From Candidatus Kaiserbacteria bacterium RIFCSPLOWO2_01_FULL_51_21 (GTDB lineage Bacteria; Patescibacteriota; Minisyncoccia; Phycocordibacterales; 2-01-FULL-51-21), in assembly GCA_001781435.1 (NCBI GenBank), contig MFLV01000010.1, forward strand, positions 1-37,498: a stretch of DNA of 37,498 nucleotides. The letters are read 5' to 3'. Below, one piece after another: positions 6,763 to 13,494 of this stretch (positions are counted from its first letter, which is position 1; every line of letters starts with the position of its first letter). Below the pieces are notes generated by a model. The model did no database searches. It was not told the origin of the DNA and saw nothing but the letters and a program-made list of their open reading frames with translations. The translations under genes and the position numbers were made by a program.

Positions 6763-7596
6763 TTAAAGCTGCTTTCGGCACAAGGTACCGGCTTCTGCAA
6801 TCACCGCATCCGCCTTTGCGGAAGAAAAGCCAAGTGAGGAGAGCAAATCATGGCGCTCCAGAAGCGTCTGGCAAAGCACCACCCGCTCGGCAAGGAGGCG
6901 CGCTTTATCTGAATTCGAAAGAGTCGTGAGCGAGGTTATGGGGTGCATACGGGTTTCGGCAATAAGGTCATGTAAATTGCCTTCCTGCGGATAATTCCAA
7001 CCGATAAGTGAAAGTTTTTTGCACTCTCCGTAGGCAATCGCCTGGTGGGTGAATTTTGTATTGGTCACGAGCATTCCTCGGCTCACGCAAAATTGCTGTT
7101 CTCGCTCGCTTCCCGCTTTGAGATCCTCGAACCGTGCCTCGACATAAAGTGCAACTTGCACATCGGTTTTGATAGCAAGCGAATTATGAAATTTCAGTTC
7201 TGCCGCGATGCACTCGCCGGGCCTTTCCGCAATCATATCCACTTCGTGCTCGACGCAACTACCTTTCAGTATTTGGTCAGTATGCACCCGGTAGCCTTTT
7301 ACTTTAAAAATTTCACCAACAAAAGTTTCAAAAGGAAAGCCGGTGGGACCGAAGGCAAGTACTGCCCGGCGCATTGAGTAGCGCGCCGCCGCGGGCCGCG
7401 CTTCTTTGCGCAGTAAATTGAAGGCATGACGGTAAATTTTCCGCGTACTCATGCCGTCAATAAGCTCGCGTTCGATATGCGCGATAATTCTGTCCCGCAC
7501 GTCTTTCGGAGTTCCGGCTTTGCCGAGTGTGAAATGCAGTTTCTCCGGGTCAAACGGTTCCTTTGTTCCGTCTTCCTTGGTGATTGTGATTGCCAT
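6763..7596 (-). CDS. ATP-cone domain fused to a restriction-endonuclease-like (PD-(D/E)XK) domain
   Basis: 277 residues from ATG 7596 (MAITITKEDGTKEPFDPEKL). Residues 1-90 form an ATP-cone: the start resembles the nucleotide-binding module of NrdR and ribonucleotide reductases, with RKIYRHAFNLL and ARYSMRRAVLAFGP. After FETFVGEIFKVKGY comes an Mrr-like nuclease core, HEVDMIAERPGECIAAELKF, with Asp and Glu-x-Lys. ATP-cone proteins sense ATP/dATP, so the fusion suggests a nuclease controlled by nucleotides; this is inference. A longer in-frame start at 7671 would pass through the promoter and is rejected: TATACT ends 8 nt before the chosen ATG. The next gene in the transcript is the anchored surface protein. 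Confidence 0.85.
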   Translation of the reverse strand: MAITITKEDGTKEPFDPEKLHFTLGKAGTPKDVRDRIIAHIERELIDGMSTRKIYRHAFNLLRKEARPAAARYSMRRAVLAFGPTGFPFETFVGEIFKVKGYRVHTDQILKGSCVEHEVDMIAERPGECIAAELKFHNSLAIKTDVQVALYVEARFEDLKAGSEREQQFCVSRGMLVTNTKFTHQAIAYGECKKLSLIGWNYPQEGNLHDLIAETRMHPITSLTTLSNSDKARLLAERVVLCQTLLERHDLLSSLGFSSAKADAVIAEAGTLCRKQL

Positions 7597-7604
7597 TACC
7601 ACCC

Positions 7605-7634
7605 AGTATACCCCGTGAGATAGAACCTGTTTAA
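7605..7634 (-). promoter_or_regulatory. Promoter of the ATP-cone nuclease gene (leaderless)
   Basis: TTAAAC (7629-7634), 18 nt, TATACT (7605-7610) on the minus strand, then 8 nt to ATG. The block from TTCTATCTCACGGGG to TATACT is identical to that in the promoter at 3707-3736, suggesting shared control of the two genes. Confidence 0.6.
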
Positions 7635-7660
7635 TAAAGATAAGTATGTAGAAGCAGTGA

Positions 7661-7686
7661 GGGCCGACCATATTTCAGGTCGGCCC
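7661..7686 (-). terminator. Hairpin after the orphan basic-protein gene
   Basis: GGGCCGACC pairs with GGTCGGCCC across an 8-nt loop, 27 nt past the stop of the gene at 7714. No clear U-run follows, so efficiency is uncertain. Confidence 0.55.
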
Positions 7687-7713
7687 CAGAACTCAGGCGA
7701 TTTGCTCGTTCGT

Positions 7714-8082
7714 TTACTTCATTTGCTTCTTCGACTTCCGCCGCCTACGCCGCTTTGCCTCGTAGCCATGCTTTTCGAGAGCCACCTTCACAGCTTGCAG
7801 GACCTTCGGACCTACGTCGCCGTTCCAGCGATAGCTCTTGGAGTGGATCACTTCGCAGTCATGCCGTTGGACGTGAATGCAAAAAATGCCGTCCACCTTC
7901 GCGATCTCTTCGACGAGCTCGCGTCCAATCGGGGCGAGGTTTTCCAAGTATTTCGTCGAGCCGTCGCGGAGGGGCATTTCGAAACGCTCTCGAAGGGTCT
8001 TCTCCGTGAGTGGAAGACGGAACGCTAGCGTAATGCCCGACCGGCTGTCGTGTGGCAGCGTATAGTAAGGAACGATTTGCAT
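7714..8082 (-). CDS. Hypothetical protein with strongly basic tail, orphan unit
   Basis: 122 residues, not recognised. The body contains KVDGIFCIHVQRHDCEVIHS and ends in a lysine/arginine-rich tail (EAKRRRRRKSKKQMK) that could bind nucleic acid or ribosomes. A consensus promoter (TTGACA, 17 nt, TATAAT at 8146-8174) and a hairpin after the stop make it a single-gene unit. Two in-frame ATGs occur (8088 and 8082); GGGAG sits 7 nt before the second and directly abuts the first, so the second is preferred. No membrane segments. It lies between mnmA and the ATP-cone nuclease gene. Function unknown. Confidence 0.72.
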   Translation of the reverse strand: MQIVPYYTLPHDSRSGITLAFRLPLTEKTLRERFEMPLRDGSTKYLENLAPIGRELVEEIAKVDGIFCIHVQRHDCEVIHSKSYRWNGDVGPKVLQAVKVALEKHGYEAKRRRRRKSKKQMK

Positions 8083-8145
8083 TGACATTCTCCCGCCTGC
8101 TCATCATCAGATTCGTGGTGCAGGCATACCACTCATCCAACATAA

Positions 8146-8174
8146 ATTATACTTATATTGGAATCAATTGTCAA
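8146..8174 (-). promoter_or_regulatory. Consensus promoter for the orphan gene at 7714-8082
   Basis: TTGACA (8169-8174), 17-nt spacer, TATAAT (8146-8151) on the minus strand, beginning right after the mnmA stop at 8178. Confidence 0.88.
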
Positions 8175-8177
8175 GCA

Positions 8178-9284
8178 CTAAACAATAATTCCCCCGCCAA
8201 GACATTCATCGCCGTCGTAGAGAACAAGCGATTGTCCTGCGGGGATAATACCGAGAGCGTTAGTGAAAGCAACAACCGCATCTGCATTGCTACCGATGCG
8301 AACGCTGCAAGCTAAAAGCCTCTGGCGGTAACGCAGTCGCGCAGTATACCGCTTATTGACGATCGGCGGTGAAAGAGTCCAGCGCGTATCGCGCACGCTT
8401 ACCTCTTTCTCAGCGGTTTTTGGCGTATGGGCGACGGTAAGCGTATTGCTCCCGATATCTTTTGCAACGATATAATAGGGGGATTCGTGGGGGCTTTGCG
8501 CGCGCGTCGAGAAACCATGCCGTTGACCGAGCGTGTAATAGGCGGCGCCGCGATGCTCACCGATCACCTTTCCGGCACTCGTCATCACTTCACCGTGCAC
8601 AGGCGCAATATAATGTGAAAGAAACTCCCGCATATCGAGCTTCCCGATGAAGCAGAGTCCTTGGCTGTCTTTTTTCTGCGCGGTCGGAAGTCCCGCTTTT
8701 TGTGCAATGATACGCACCTTGGGCTTTAGGTACTTGCCAATGGGAAAAAGCGTTCTGGAGAGTTCTTCCTGCCCGAGCGCATAGAGAAAGTAACTTTGGT
8801 CTTTGTTTTTATCAACACCGGCAAGCAGGTGAAATTGAGATTCCTGATTCCTGATTCCTGATTCCTGAATTCTTGCATAGTGTCCGGTCGCGATATAATC
8901 CGCGCCGCGCCGAAGCGCTTCGCGCAGAAATACACCGAACTTGATGTGGCGATTGCACATCACGTCAGGGTTCGGCGTGCGTCCCGCGCGGTACTCCGAA
9001 ATCATATACTCAACGACGTCCCGCTTGTACTCTTCCTCAAAATTCCAAGTCTCGAAGGGAACACCGAGCCGAGCCGCGACGCGCATCGCGTCTTGCCGAT
9101 CTTCTCGCCATGTGCATTCAGTGAGAGGCTTGCCCTGAGCTTCGTCGAAGGGCTGCCAAACTTTCATAAAAACACCAGTGACGTCGTACCCCTCTTTTTG
9201 GAGCAAAAACGCAGCAACCGAAGAATCAACGCCCCCCGACATTGCCACAAAGACTTTTTTCCCTTTTTCAACAGCGTTGTGCAT
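8178..9284 (-). CDS. mnmA: tRNA-uridine 2-sulfurtransferase
   Basis: 368 residues from ATG 9284 (MHNAVEKGKKVFVAMSGGVD). The PP-loop AMSGGVDSSVAAFLL binds ATP. The catalytic cysteines lie in MCNRHIKFG and GLCFIGK, and NKDQSYFL and GQRHGFSTR are family blocks. It installs the 2-thio group on wobble uridine 34 of Lys, Glu and Gln tRNAs, using sulfur relayed by a cysteine desulfurase. A surface loop after GHYARI has been replaced by a heptamer-repeat-encoded stretch (QESGIRNQES). The much longer in-frame extension to 9758 covers the antisense orphan gene and is rejected: TATACC lies 6 nt before the chosen ATG, a leaderless arrangement. Confidence 0.96.
   Translation of the reverse strand: MHNAVEKGKKVFVAMSGGVDSSVAAFLLQKEGYDVTGVFMKVWQPFDEAQGKPLTECTWREDRQDAMRVAARLGVPFETWNFEEEYKRDVVEYMISEYRAGRTPNPDVMCNRHIKFGVFLREALRRGADYIATGHYARIQESGIRNQESQFHLLAGVDKNKDQSYFLYALGQEELSRTLFPIGKYLKPKVRIIAQKAGLPTAQKKDSQGLCFIGKLDMREFLSHYIAPVHGEVMTSAGKVIGEHRGAAYYTLGQRHGFSTRAQSPHESPYYIVAKDIGSNTLTVAHTPKTAEKEVSVRDTRWTLSPPIVNKRYTARLRYRQRLLACSVRIGSNADAVVAFTNALGIIPAGQSLVLYDGDECLGGGIIV
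8839..8866. repeat. Heptamer microsatellite inside mnmA
   Basis: Four exact tandem copies of GATTCCT. Seven is not a multiple of three, so three units restore frame as seven residues; the reading gives IRNQESG-type repeats at a surface loop between conserved blocks of the enzyme. Confidence 0.9.
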
Positions 9285-9290
9285 GAGAAA

Positions 9291-9320
9291 GGTATACCAC
9301 TCTTGACTTCCAGTCGCCAA
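9291..9320 (-). promoter_or_regulatory. Probable mnmA promoter (leaderless)
   Basis: TTGGCG (9315-9320), 18-nt spacer, TATACC (9291-9296) on the minus strand; the ATG starts 6 nt downstream. Confidence 0.5.
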
Positions 9321-9377
9321 CCCGCACACTGATACTCGGTGAAAAGCATGCTGTCCTTGAAATGGAGGTGATGCAAG

Positions 9378-9725
9378 ATGGACGGTGGTGCGGTACTTAC
9401 GCCGTATGAGGAAGAGTGCTCGGAATCGACCTTGAGTATTGTGGTGCTCAAGGAAATTGGTTCGTTGCTCAACCCGTTTATGCGCGGCGAGGACGGCAAT
9501 CCCGTGCGTACCGGCCCGCTTGGCAAGCACCCGAAGGGGCTTGCCTACCACGCAAAATATTACCTGGTGCGGTATACCGATCCGGTAACGCGTGAAGCGG
9601 GAGAGGCCTGCTGGCTCGTTGTTCTTGACCCAAGGCGTGGACATTGGGTCGGAAAAGCGCTTGAGACCTGGGAACAAGACCGAGAGCACGGCTACTGGGA
9701 GGTACTCAATGATAAGGGAGCGTAG
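9378..9725 (+). CDS. Hypothetical protein, plus-strand orphan
   Basis: 115 residues, not recognised. The strong GGAGGTGATGCAAG before ATG supports this start. The protein is acidic and soluble with a conserved-looking core: YHAKYYLVRYTDPVTREAGE and ACWLVVLDPRRGHWVGKALE. It is divergently arranged with mnmA and followed by a long GC-rich hairpin that also lies at the end of mltG, so the pair shares a bidirectional terminator. It is one of the few plus-strand genes here and has its own signals, as do the other orphan small genes of this window. Function unknown. Confidence 0.75.
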   Translation: MDGGAVLTPYEEECSESTLSIVVLKEIGSLLNPFMRGEDGNPVRTGPLGKHPKGLAYHAKYYLVRYTDPVTREAGEACWLVVLDPRRGHWVGKALETWEQDREHGYWEVLNDKGA

Positions 9726-9729
9726 ACTA

Positions 9730-9787
9730 CCGCGAACTGCCCTGCGCGTTGTCGCCAAAGGCGACTATCGCGTGGGGCGGTTTCTTA
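9730..9787. terminator. Bidirectional terminator between the plus-strand orphan and mltG
   Basis: GTCGCC-AAA-GGCGAC forms the top of an extended imperfect stem (CCCTGCGCG below, pairing with CGCGTGGGG), followed on the plus strand by TTTCTT. It lies where two genes converge. Confidence 0.7.
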
Positions 9788-10792
9788 TTGTAGATATTTC
9801 TGTTTGTTCGCCAGATGCTCCTCATAGGTTACTGCGTAACGCATTACCCCACTTTGATCCGTGAGGTAATACAAATACTTGCTCTCAACCGGCGTTGCTG
9901 CGGCAACCATAGCATCGAGCCCGGGGTTGCTAATGGGACCGGGGGGCAGTCCTTTATTTCGATAGGTGTTGTACGGTGAGTCAATCGTCAAATCTTCAAG
10001 CGAGGGCGAATAGGTGTCTTTGCCTTTAATATAGCCAAATACCGCATCAACTTGAAGAAACATCCCAATCTCAATCCGCTTCCATAAAATCCCCGCGATC
10101 ATGCGGCGCACCTCGGTACTTCGCGCTTCGCGCTCTAAAAGAGAAGCCATGGTGACAATGTCCCGTAGAGAGTGTTTGGTGCCGTATATGTCCTTGCGAA
10201 CTCCGACTAACTTTGCTGAAAAGTTGTCTCGGAGCGTCACGACAACCTCCTCGGCTTCCACGGTTGGAAGAAATAAATAGGTGTCAGGAAAAAGATATCC
10301 CTCAAGCGGCGCCGCTTTCGCAAGAAAAACTTTGCGATCGAAAGCGGGAAATTGTTTGTCAGAAAATAAATCAGCAATGTCCCGGGCGGTGGCTCCTTCA
10401 GGAATCGTCACCCGGATGAGTTCAAGGCCGAAATTCCCGGTCATAATCGCTCGGGCAACTCGAAACACGTTTTTCCGAGTATGAAATTGATAGGTTCCCG
10501 CATGCACGCTTCCTTCATCTCCCAAAAGCACTACACTCATGCGAAGTATGAAGGAGTAACGTACTACGTGTTCGCTTTGGAGCTTCGAAACTACTTCAGC
10601 AAGCGTCGCGCCTTTCGGAATGATGATACTTTTCCCCGCTGGAAATGAGGCGGGCGCGCTTGCAAAAATCGCATATAAAAGAAAAACCAAAGTGGTCGCT
10701 AGACCAAAAAAACGCAGCAATTTCGCTTTTCTAAAATCAACATGAGGCCGCAGCCGAAAAAACGATTCCCGGTCTTCGCCAAATAATTTCAT
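9785..10792 (-). CDS. mltG: Endolytic murein transglycosylase
   Basis: 335 residues of the YceG/MltG family. One N-terminal membrane helix (LLRFFGLATTLVFLLYAIFA) anchors it. A LysM-like region follows (SIIIPKGATLAEVVSKLQ), then VTIPEGATARDIADLF. The catalytic region contains PLEGYLFPDTY, MASLLEREA (with the catalytic glutamate) and DSPYNTYRNKGLPPGPISNPG. It cleaves glycan strands of nascent peptidoglycan and sets chain length, acting outside the cytoplasmic membrane. It begins 9 nt after the stop of the upstream membrane-protein gene and probably shares its transcript. Its presence shows the host makes a murein wall. Confidence 0.95.
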   Translation of the reverse strand: MKLFGEDRESFFRLRPHVDFRKAKLLRFFGLATTLVFLLYAIFASAPASFPAGKSIIIPKGATLAEVVSKLQSEHVVRYSFILRMSVVLLGDEGSVHAGTYQFHTRKNVFRVARAIMTGNFGLELIRVTIPEGATARDIADLFSDKQFPAFDRKVFLAKAAPLEGYLFPDTYLFLPTVEAEEVVVTLRDNFSAKLVGVRKDIYGTKHSLRDIVTMASLLEREARSTEVRRMIAGILWKRIEIGMFLQVDAVFGYIKGKDTYSPSLEDLTIDSPYNTYRNKGLPPGPISNPGLDAMVAAATPVESKYLYYLTDQSGVMRYAVTYEEHLANKQKYLQ

Positions 10793-10801
10793 ACGGAGAA
10801 G

Positions 10802-12145
10802 TTATATCGGCAAATTTGCCGGCGGCTCCGCACGCTTTGAGGGAATCCGCGGCGCCGTAGGCGTTTTCAAAACCTCACCGGGGAAATGATACAGCGTGGC
10901 AATCTCCTCCGTACTTAAAACAAAACGGGGAGTCTTAAAAGGCTCGTGGAACCACGAGCGGCGCCGGTAGGCTTCGTAGATGCGCCGCCGCTGCCAATTG
11001 CGCATAATGTTGCCAAAATCCTGCCAAGGATAGTCAAAGCCGGCAAGATAGCGAGTGTAACGCAGAGCATTGAAATGTGTCGCATTGAAGGATCGCCAGA
11101 TAGCAAGCATTCCGACCAGAAATATCGCATTGAATTTATCTTTTTCGGAAACATGCAATCCTCGAACGCCGGCGTCCCATGAGAGTTTACCGGCATGCCG
11201 ATGGATCACCTTGATTTGTTCCCTGTCTGCTTCGGTTAAATTGACGCTCGTGTATCCTGTTTCGTCCTCTTCTCCTACGATCTTCCCCGTTACACTTTTC
11301 GTGCGCCGTGCCGCACGTTCAACAATCTTAGTTATTTCCTCCTCGGCTTTTTCTTTCACACCGCGAAGTTTGCTCCACGGCCACCTCCGGTAGCCCCGGT
11401 GTCCTTGGATCAGTATCTGGAGCCAGATATGATTTCCTTTCGATATTGACCCGAGAAATTCAATAACCGCCGAAAGCGGGTCGGTTTTTTCTTCTTCTTT
11501 CGCTCCGGTCTGTTCAAGTCCGTAGTCAATATAGCTCTTGATTGGAAGCGGGTCAGGCCCAGTTAACTTGAAATCACAACCGTAGTATTGGTATGCATTG
11601 AGGTCCAAAGGAATGTATTTTGTATAATCTTCAACCTCGTATACTTCTACGTCCGGGTAATGCGCGTAGAGATGGGATCGAAAAAGCGGCGCATAAAATC
11701 TCCGAGTCCATACATAAAAGTGTACGTCGCCCTCGGTGGAAACCAGTTCGAGTGAAAACCAGGTACGGGTCTTCCCCAGAACACTCCGGTCAATGAAGGT
11801 CGTTTCTCCGAAGGTGACGAACATCGCGGAGAGCACCGCTTCCATCGCAAGCGGCGATTTGCGCTGTTCCCGCGGAATTCGGATTTCAAGCAAGGTCGTC
11901 GGCTGATGCTGATGGTAATGAGCCCGTCGATACCGAACCCACATGCGATAAAAAATTAGGCTGCCAAAAATCGGCAGCCAGACCGGGGAGAGCACGACAA
12001 GGGCCCGTAGCGTCTTCAGCATTCCCTCGGAGGAAAACGCAATGTAGATAATCAAGAGAATAGCCCCAAAGAAACAAGCAAGTCCGGCACTATTTATGCC
12101 GAAGGTCTTGTCGCCGAATTTATGGCCGAAAACCGTGTCTGCCAT
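10802..12145 (-). CDS. Large membrane protein, DUF8128-like
   Basis: 447 residues from ATG 12145 (MADTVFGHKFGDKTF). Two membrane segments occupy about residues 19-75 (LACFFGAILLIIYIAFS and VVLSPVWLPIFGSLIFYRMW). The rest is cytoplasmic, with EIRIPREQRKSPLAMEAVL and WFSLELVSTEGDVHFYVWTR, a pattern I associate with the CPR family DUF8128, sometimes found near type IV secretion or conjugation ATPases; none is visible here. The C-terminus is proline-rich. The extension to 12208 would read through a 44-bp palindrome and the -10 box, so it is rejected. TATACT lies 6 nt before the ATG. It forms an operon with mltG. Function unknown. Confidence 0.78.
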   Translation of the reverse strand: MADTVFGHKFGDKTFGINSAGLACFFGAILLIIYIAFSSEGMLKTLRALVVLSPVWLPIFGSLIFYRMWVRYRRAHYHQHQPTTLLEIRIPREQRKSPLAMEAVLSAMFVTFGETTFIDRSVLGKTRTWFSLELVSTEGDVHFYVWTRRFYAPLFRSHLYAHYPDVEVYEVEDYTKYIPLDLNAYQYYGCDFKLTGPDPLPIKSYIDYGLEQTGAKEEEKTDPLSAVIEFLGSISKGNHIWLQILIQGHRGYRRWPWSKLRGVKEKAEEEITKIVERAARRTKSVTGKIVGEEDETGYTSVNLTEADREQIKVIHRHAGKLSWDAGVRGLHVSEKDKFNAIFLVGMLAIWRSFNATHFNALRYTRYLAGFDYPWQDFGNIMRNWQRRRIYEAYRRRSWFHEPFKTPRFVLSTEEIATLYHFPGEVLKTPTAPRIPSKRAEPPANLPI

Positions 12146-12152
12146 TGTCTCA

Positions 12153-12196
12153 GTATACCCAGCACCACTTTGTATACAAAGTGGTGCTGGGTATAC
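12153..12196. repeat. 44-bp perfect palindrome containing a mirrored promoter box
   Basis: The arms read GTATACCCAGCACCACTTTG and its complement around a central TATA. The right-hand GGGTATAC on the minus strand forms the -10 region (TATACT at 12152-12157) of the DUF8128-like gene. The other end carries the same box pointing the opposite way. Because transcription would start downstream of it, it acts as DNA rather than as an RNA hairpin. Confidence 0.9.
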
Positions 12197-12265
12197 CCCC
12201 GACGCCACACGCTGTCATAAGTCCGACGATGTCAGAATTGGTGTGGGGTATTCCTTTAAAACAGC

Positions 12266-13291
12266 TCAGGCCAATGTATAGAGCCCGTCAGCAGTGCGTT
12301 TAAAGAGGCGCGAGTCCTGCAAATTGACGACAATGGTGTTGTCTTTCACATACCGCTCTTTGCGAACCCTGTCGATAATTTCATCGCGCGAAAGAGACCC
12401 TTCCTGCTTGAGAATTTGTTTGATGACATCTTTGACGACTCCACTGGTGTAACCCCATTCCTTAAGTGCGTAGAGTCCACGACCGACAAGCACAAACCGT
12501 GAGTCTTTAATGAGTTCATTATGAGTGGTGGCGATATGAGCTTTTTTACCGAAAAGCTTAGTTATGGTGTTTGCGACTTCTGTGAAATGCATAGGCGAGC
12601 CATGGCGTTTGATGACGAGATAAGCATAGTCGCGAATACCCTTCACGCGCACATTGGGGGAACTGACAAGCCCCCATTCGCCTAAGGGGTTCTTGCCAAG
12701 CTCTTTTGAGAGTGAGAGCCAGCGGCTCATAGTCTCATTATTTTTGTACTTCTGGCTTACCTCCTTGATCTCCTTGAGAAAATTTTCAATAATTTCCGGT
12801 TCTGGCATTACTTCCTCGCCATTGAAACAGCCGCAAAGATTCTTAAGCGCCTTATGGACGCTATCCGCAAGCCCTTGATCGATATGCCAGCGATGATGGA
12901 ACGCGTCATCCTCTTTATGTTTTATGAATGTTTCCCCGAGCACCAGAAGAAAGTACACATGATTGCGGGTACTTCCATCCTTCGCCATATGTGAAAGAAA
13001 ATCCTCTTCAAGCACGATACCGCCGCGCTCATCTACCATGCGCCGGAGTTCTTCAAAAGAAGGTTTCGCTTTTGCGTACGCGCTCGACTTTCGAATGCTT
13101 TGCAGGGCGTAATTTTCAATCTGCCGAACACGTTCCCTCGTAATGCCGTATCTTTTCCCGATTGCCTCAAGAGTCATTTTTTCGGGGCTCTCCCCGAGGC
13201 CGTAGCGGGAGGTAATAATGTCGCGCACACGCTCCGGAAGCACCGCGGTAAGCTGTTTGACAACCTGTTTTGGTTTAAGGGTACTCTGCAT
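12266..13291 (-). CDS. Sigma-70 region 4-like / HARE-HTH DNA-binding protein
   Basis: 341 residues from ATG 13291. Near the N-terminus, TLEAIGKRYGITRERVRQIE is the region-4 signature that in sigma factors reads the -35 box. The C-terminal part (about 230-341) resembles the HARE-HTH/RNA polymerase delta-subunit winged helix: MHFTEVANTITKLFGKKAH, then GLYALKEWGY and a second similar unit, LSRDEIIDRVRKE. The middle is alpha-helical with no recognised domain. No region 2 is visible, so it cannot be a complete sigma factor; a transcription factor touching RNA polymerase is plausible. A consensus promoter precedes it (13327-13355). An upstream GTG at 13336 lies in the promoter and is rejected. Confidence 0.82.
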   Translation of the reverse strand: MQSTLKPKQVVKQLTAVLPERVRDIITSRYGLGESPEKMTLEAIGKRYGITRERVRQIENYALQSIRKSSAYAKAKPSFEELRRMVDERGGIVLEEDFLSHMAKDGSTRNHVYFLLVLGETFIKHKEDDAFHHRWHIDQGLADSVHKALKNLCGCFNGEEVMPEPEIIENFLKEIKEVSQKYKNNETMSRWLSLSKELGKNPLGEWGLVSSPNVRVKGIRDYAYLVIKRHGSPMHFTEVANTITKLFGKKAHIATTHNELIKDSRFVLVGRGLYALKEWGYTSGVVKDVIKQILKQEGSLSRDEIIDRVRKERYVKDNTIVVNLQDSRLFKRTADGLYTLA

Positions 13292-13326
13292 GGCGTTATT
13301 GCCTTGTGTTAAATTTTGTACCCTAA

Positions 13327-13355
13327 TATTTATCACCCCCGCTATTTTTTGTCAA
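13327..13355 (-). promoter_or_regulatory. Promoter of the sigma4/HARE gene
   Basis: TTGACA (13350-13355), 17-nt spacer, TAAATA (13327-13332) on the minus strand. The -35 hexamer abuts one arm of the inverted repeat at 13352-13487. Confidence 0.8.
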
Positions 13356-13487
13356 CCCCGTAGTAGATTTTGGCATTGTCTCCCGTTGCAACGGTTAGCG
13401 TAACGCTGGAGAATAAAATATTGCCGAGTATGACTATTCAGATAACCGTTGAGACAAAGCAACGATGCCAAAACTCACTACGGGGTC
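13352..13487. repeat. Long imperfect inverted repeat between leuS and the sigma4/HARE gene
   Basis: The outer arms share ACCCCGTAGT followed by TTTTGGCAT (13356-13377) with its complement at 13465-13487. An inner 9-bp pair, CAACGGTTA (13389-13397) and TAACCGTTG (13443-13451), extends the fold. It fills the gap after the leuS stop. It could be a terminator-like RNA, a MITE remnant with terminal inverted repeats, or an operator. Confidence 0.75.
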
Positions 13488-13494
13488 AAGGGGA

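Noticed and set aside
9285-9758. Long N-terminal extension of MnmA
   Set aside because: It is antisense to a gene with a strong Shine-Dalgarno site, and the family normally begins just before the PP-loop.
12153-12196. 44-bp palindrome as an intrinsic terminator for the sigma4/HARE gene
   Set aside because: It has no following U run, lies 70 bp from that stop codon, and includes the -10 box of the next gene.
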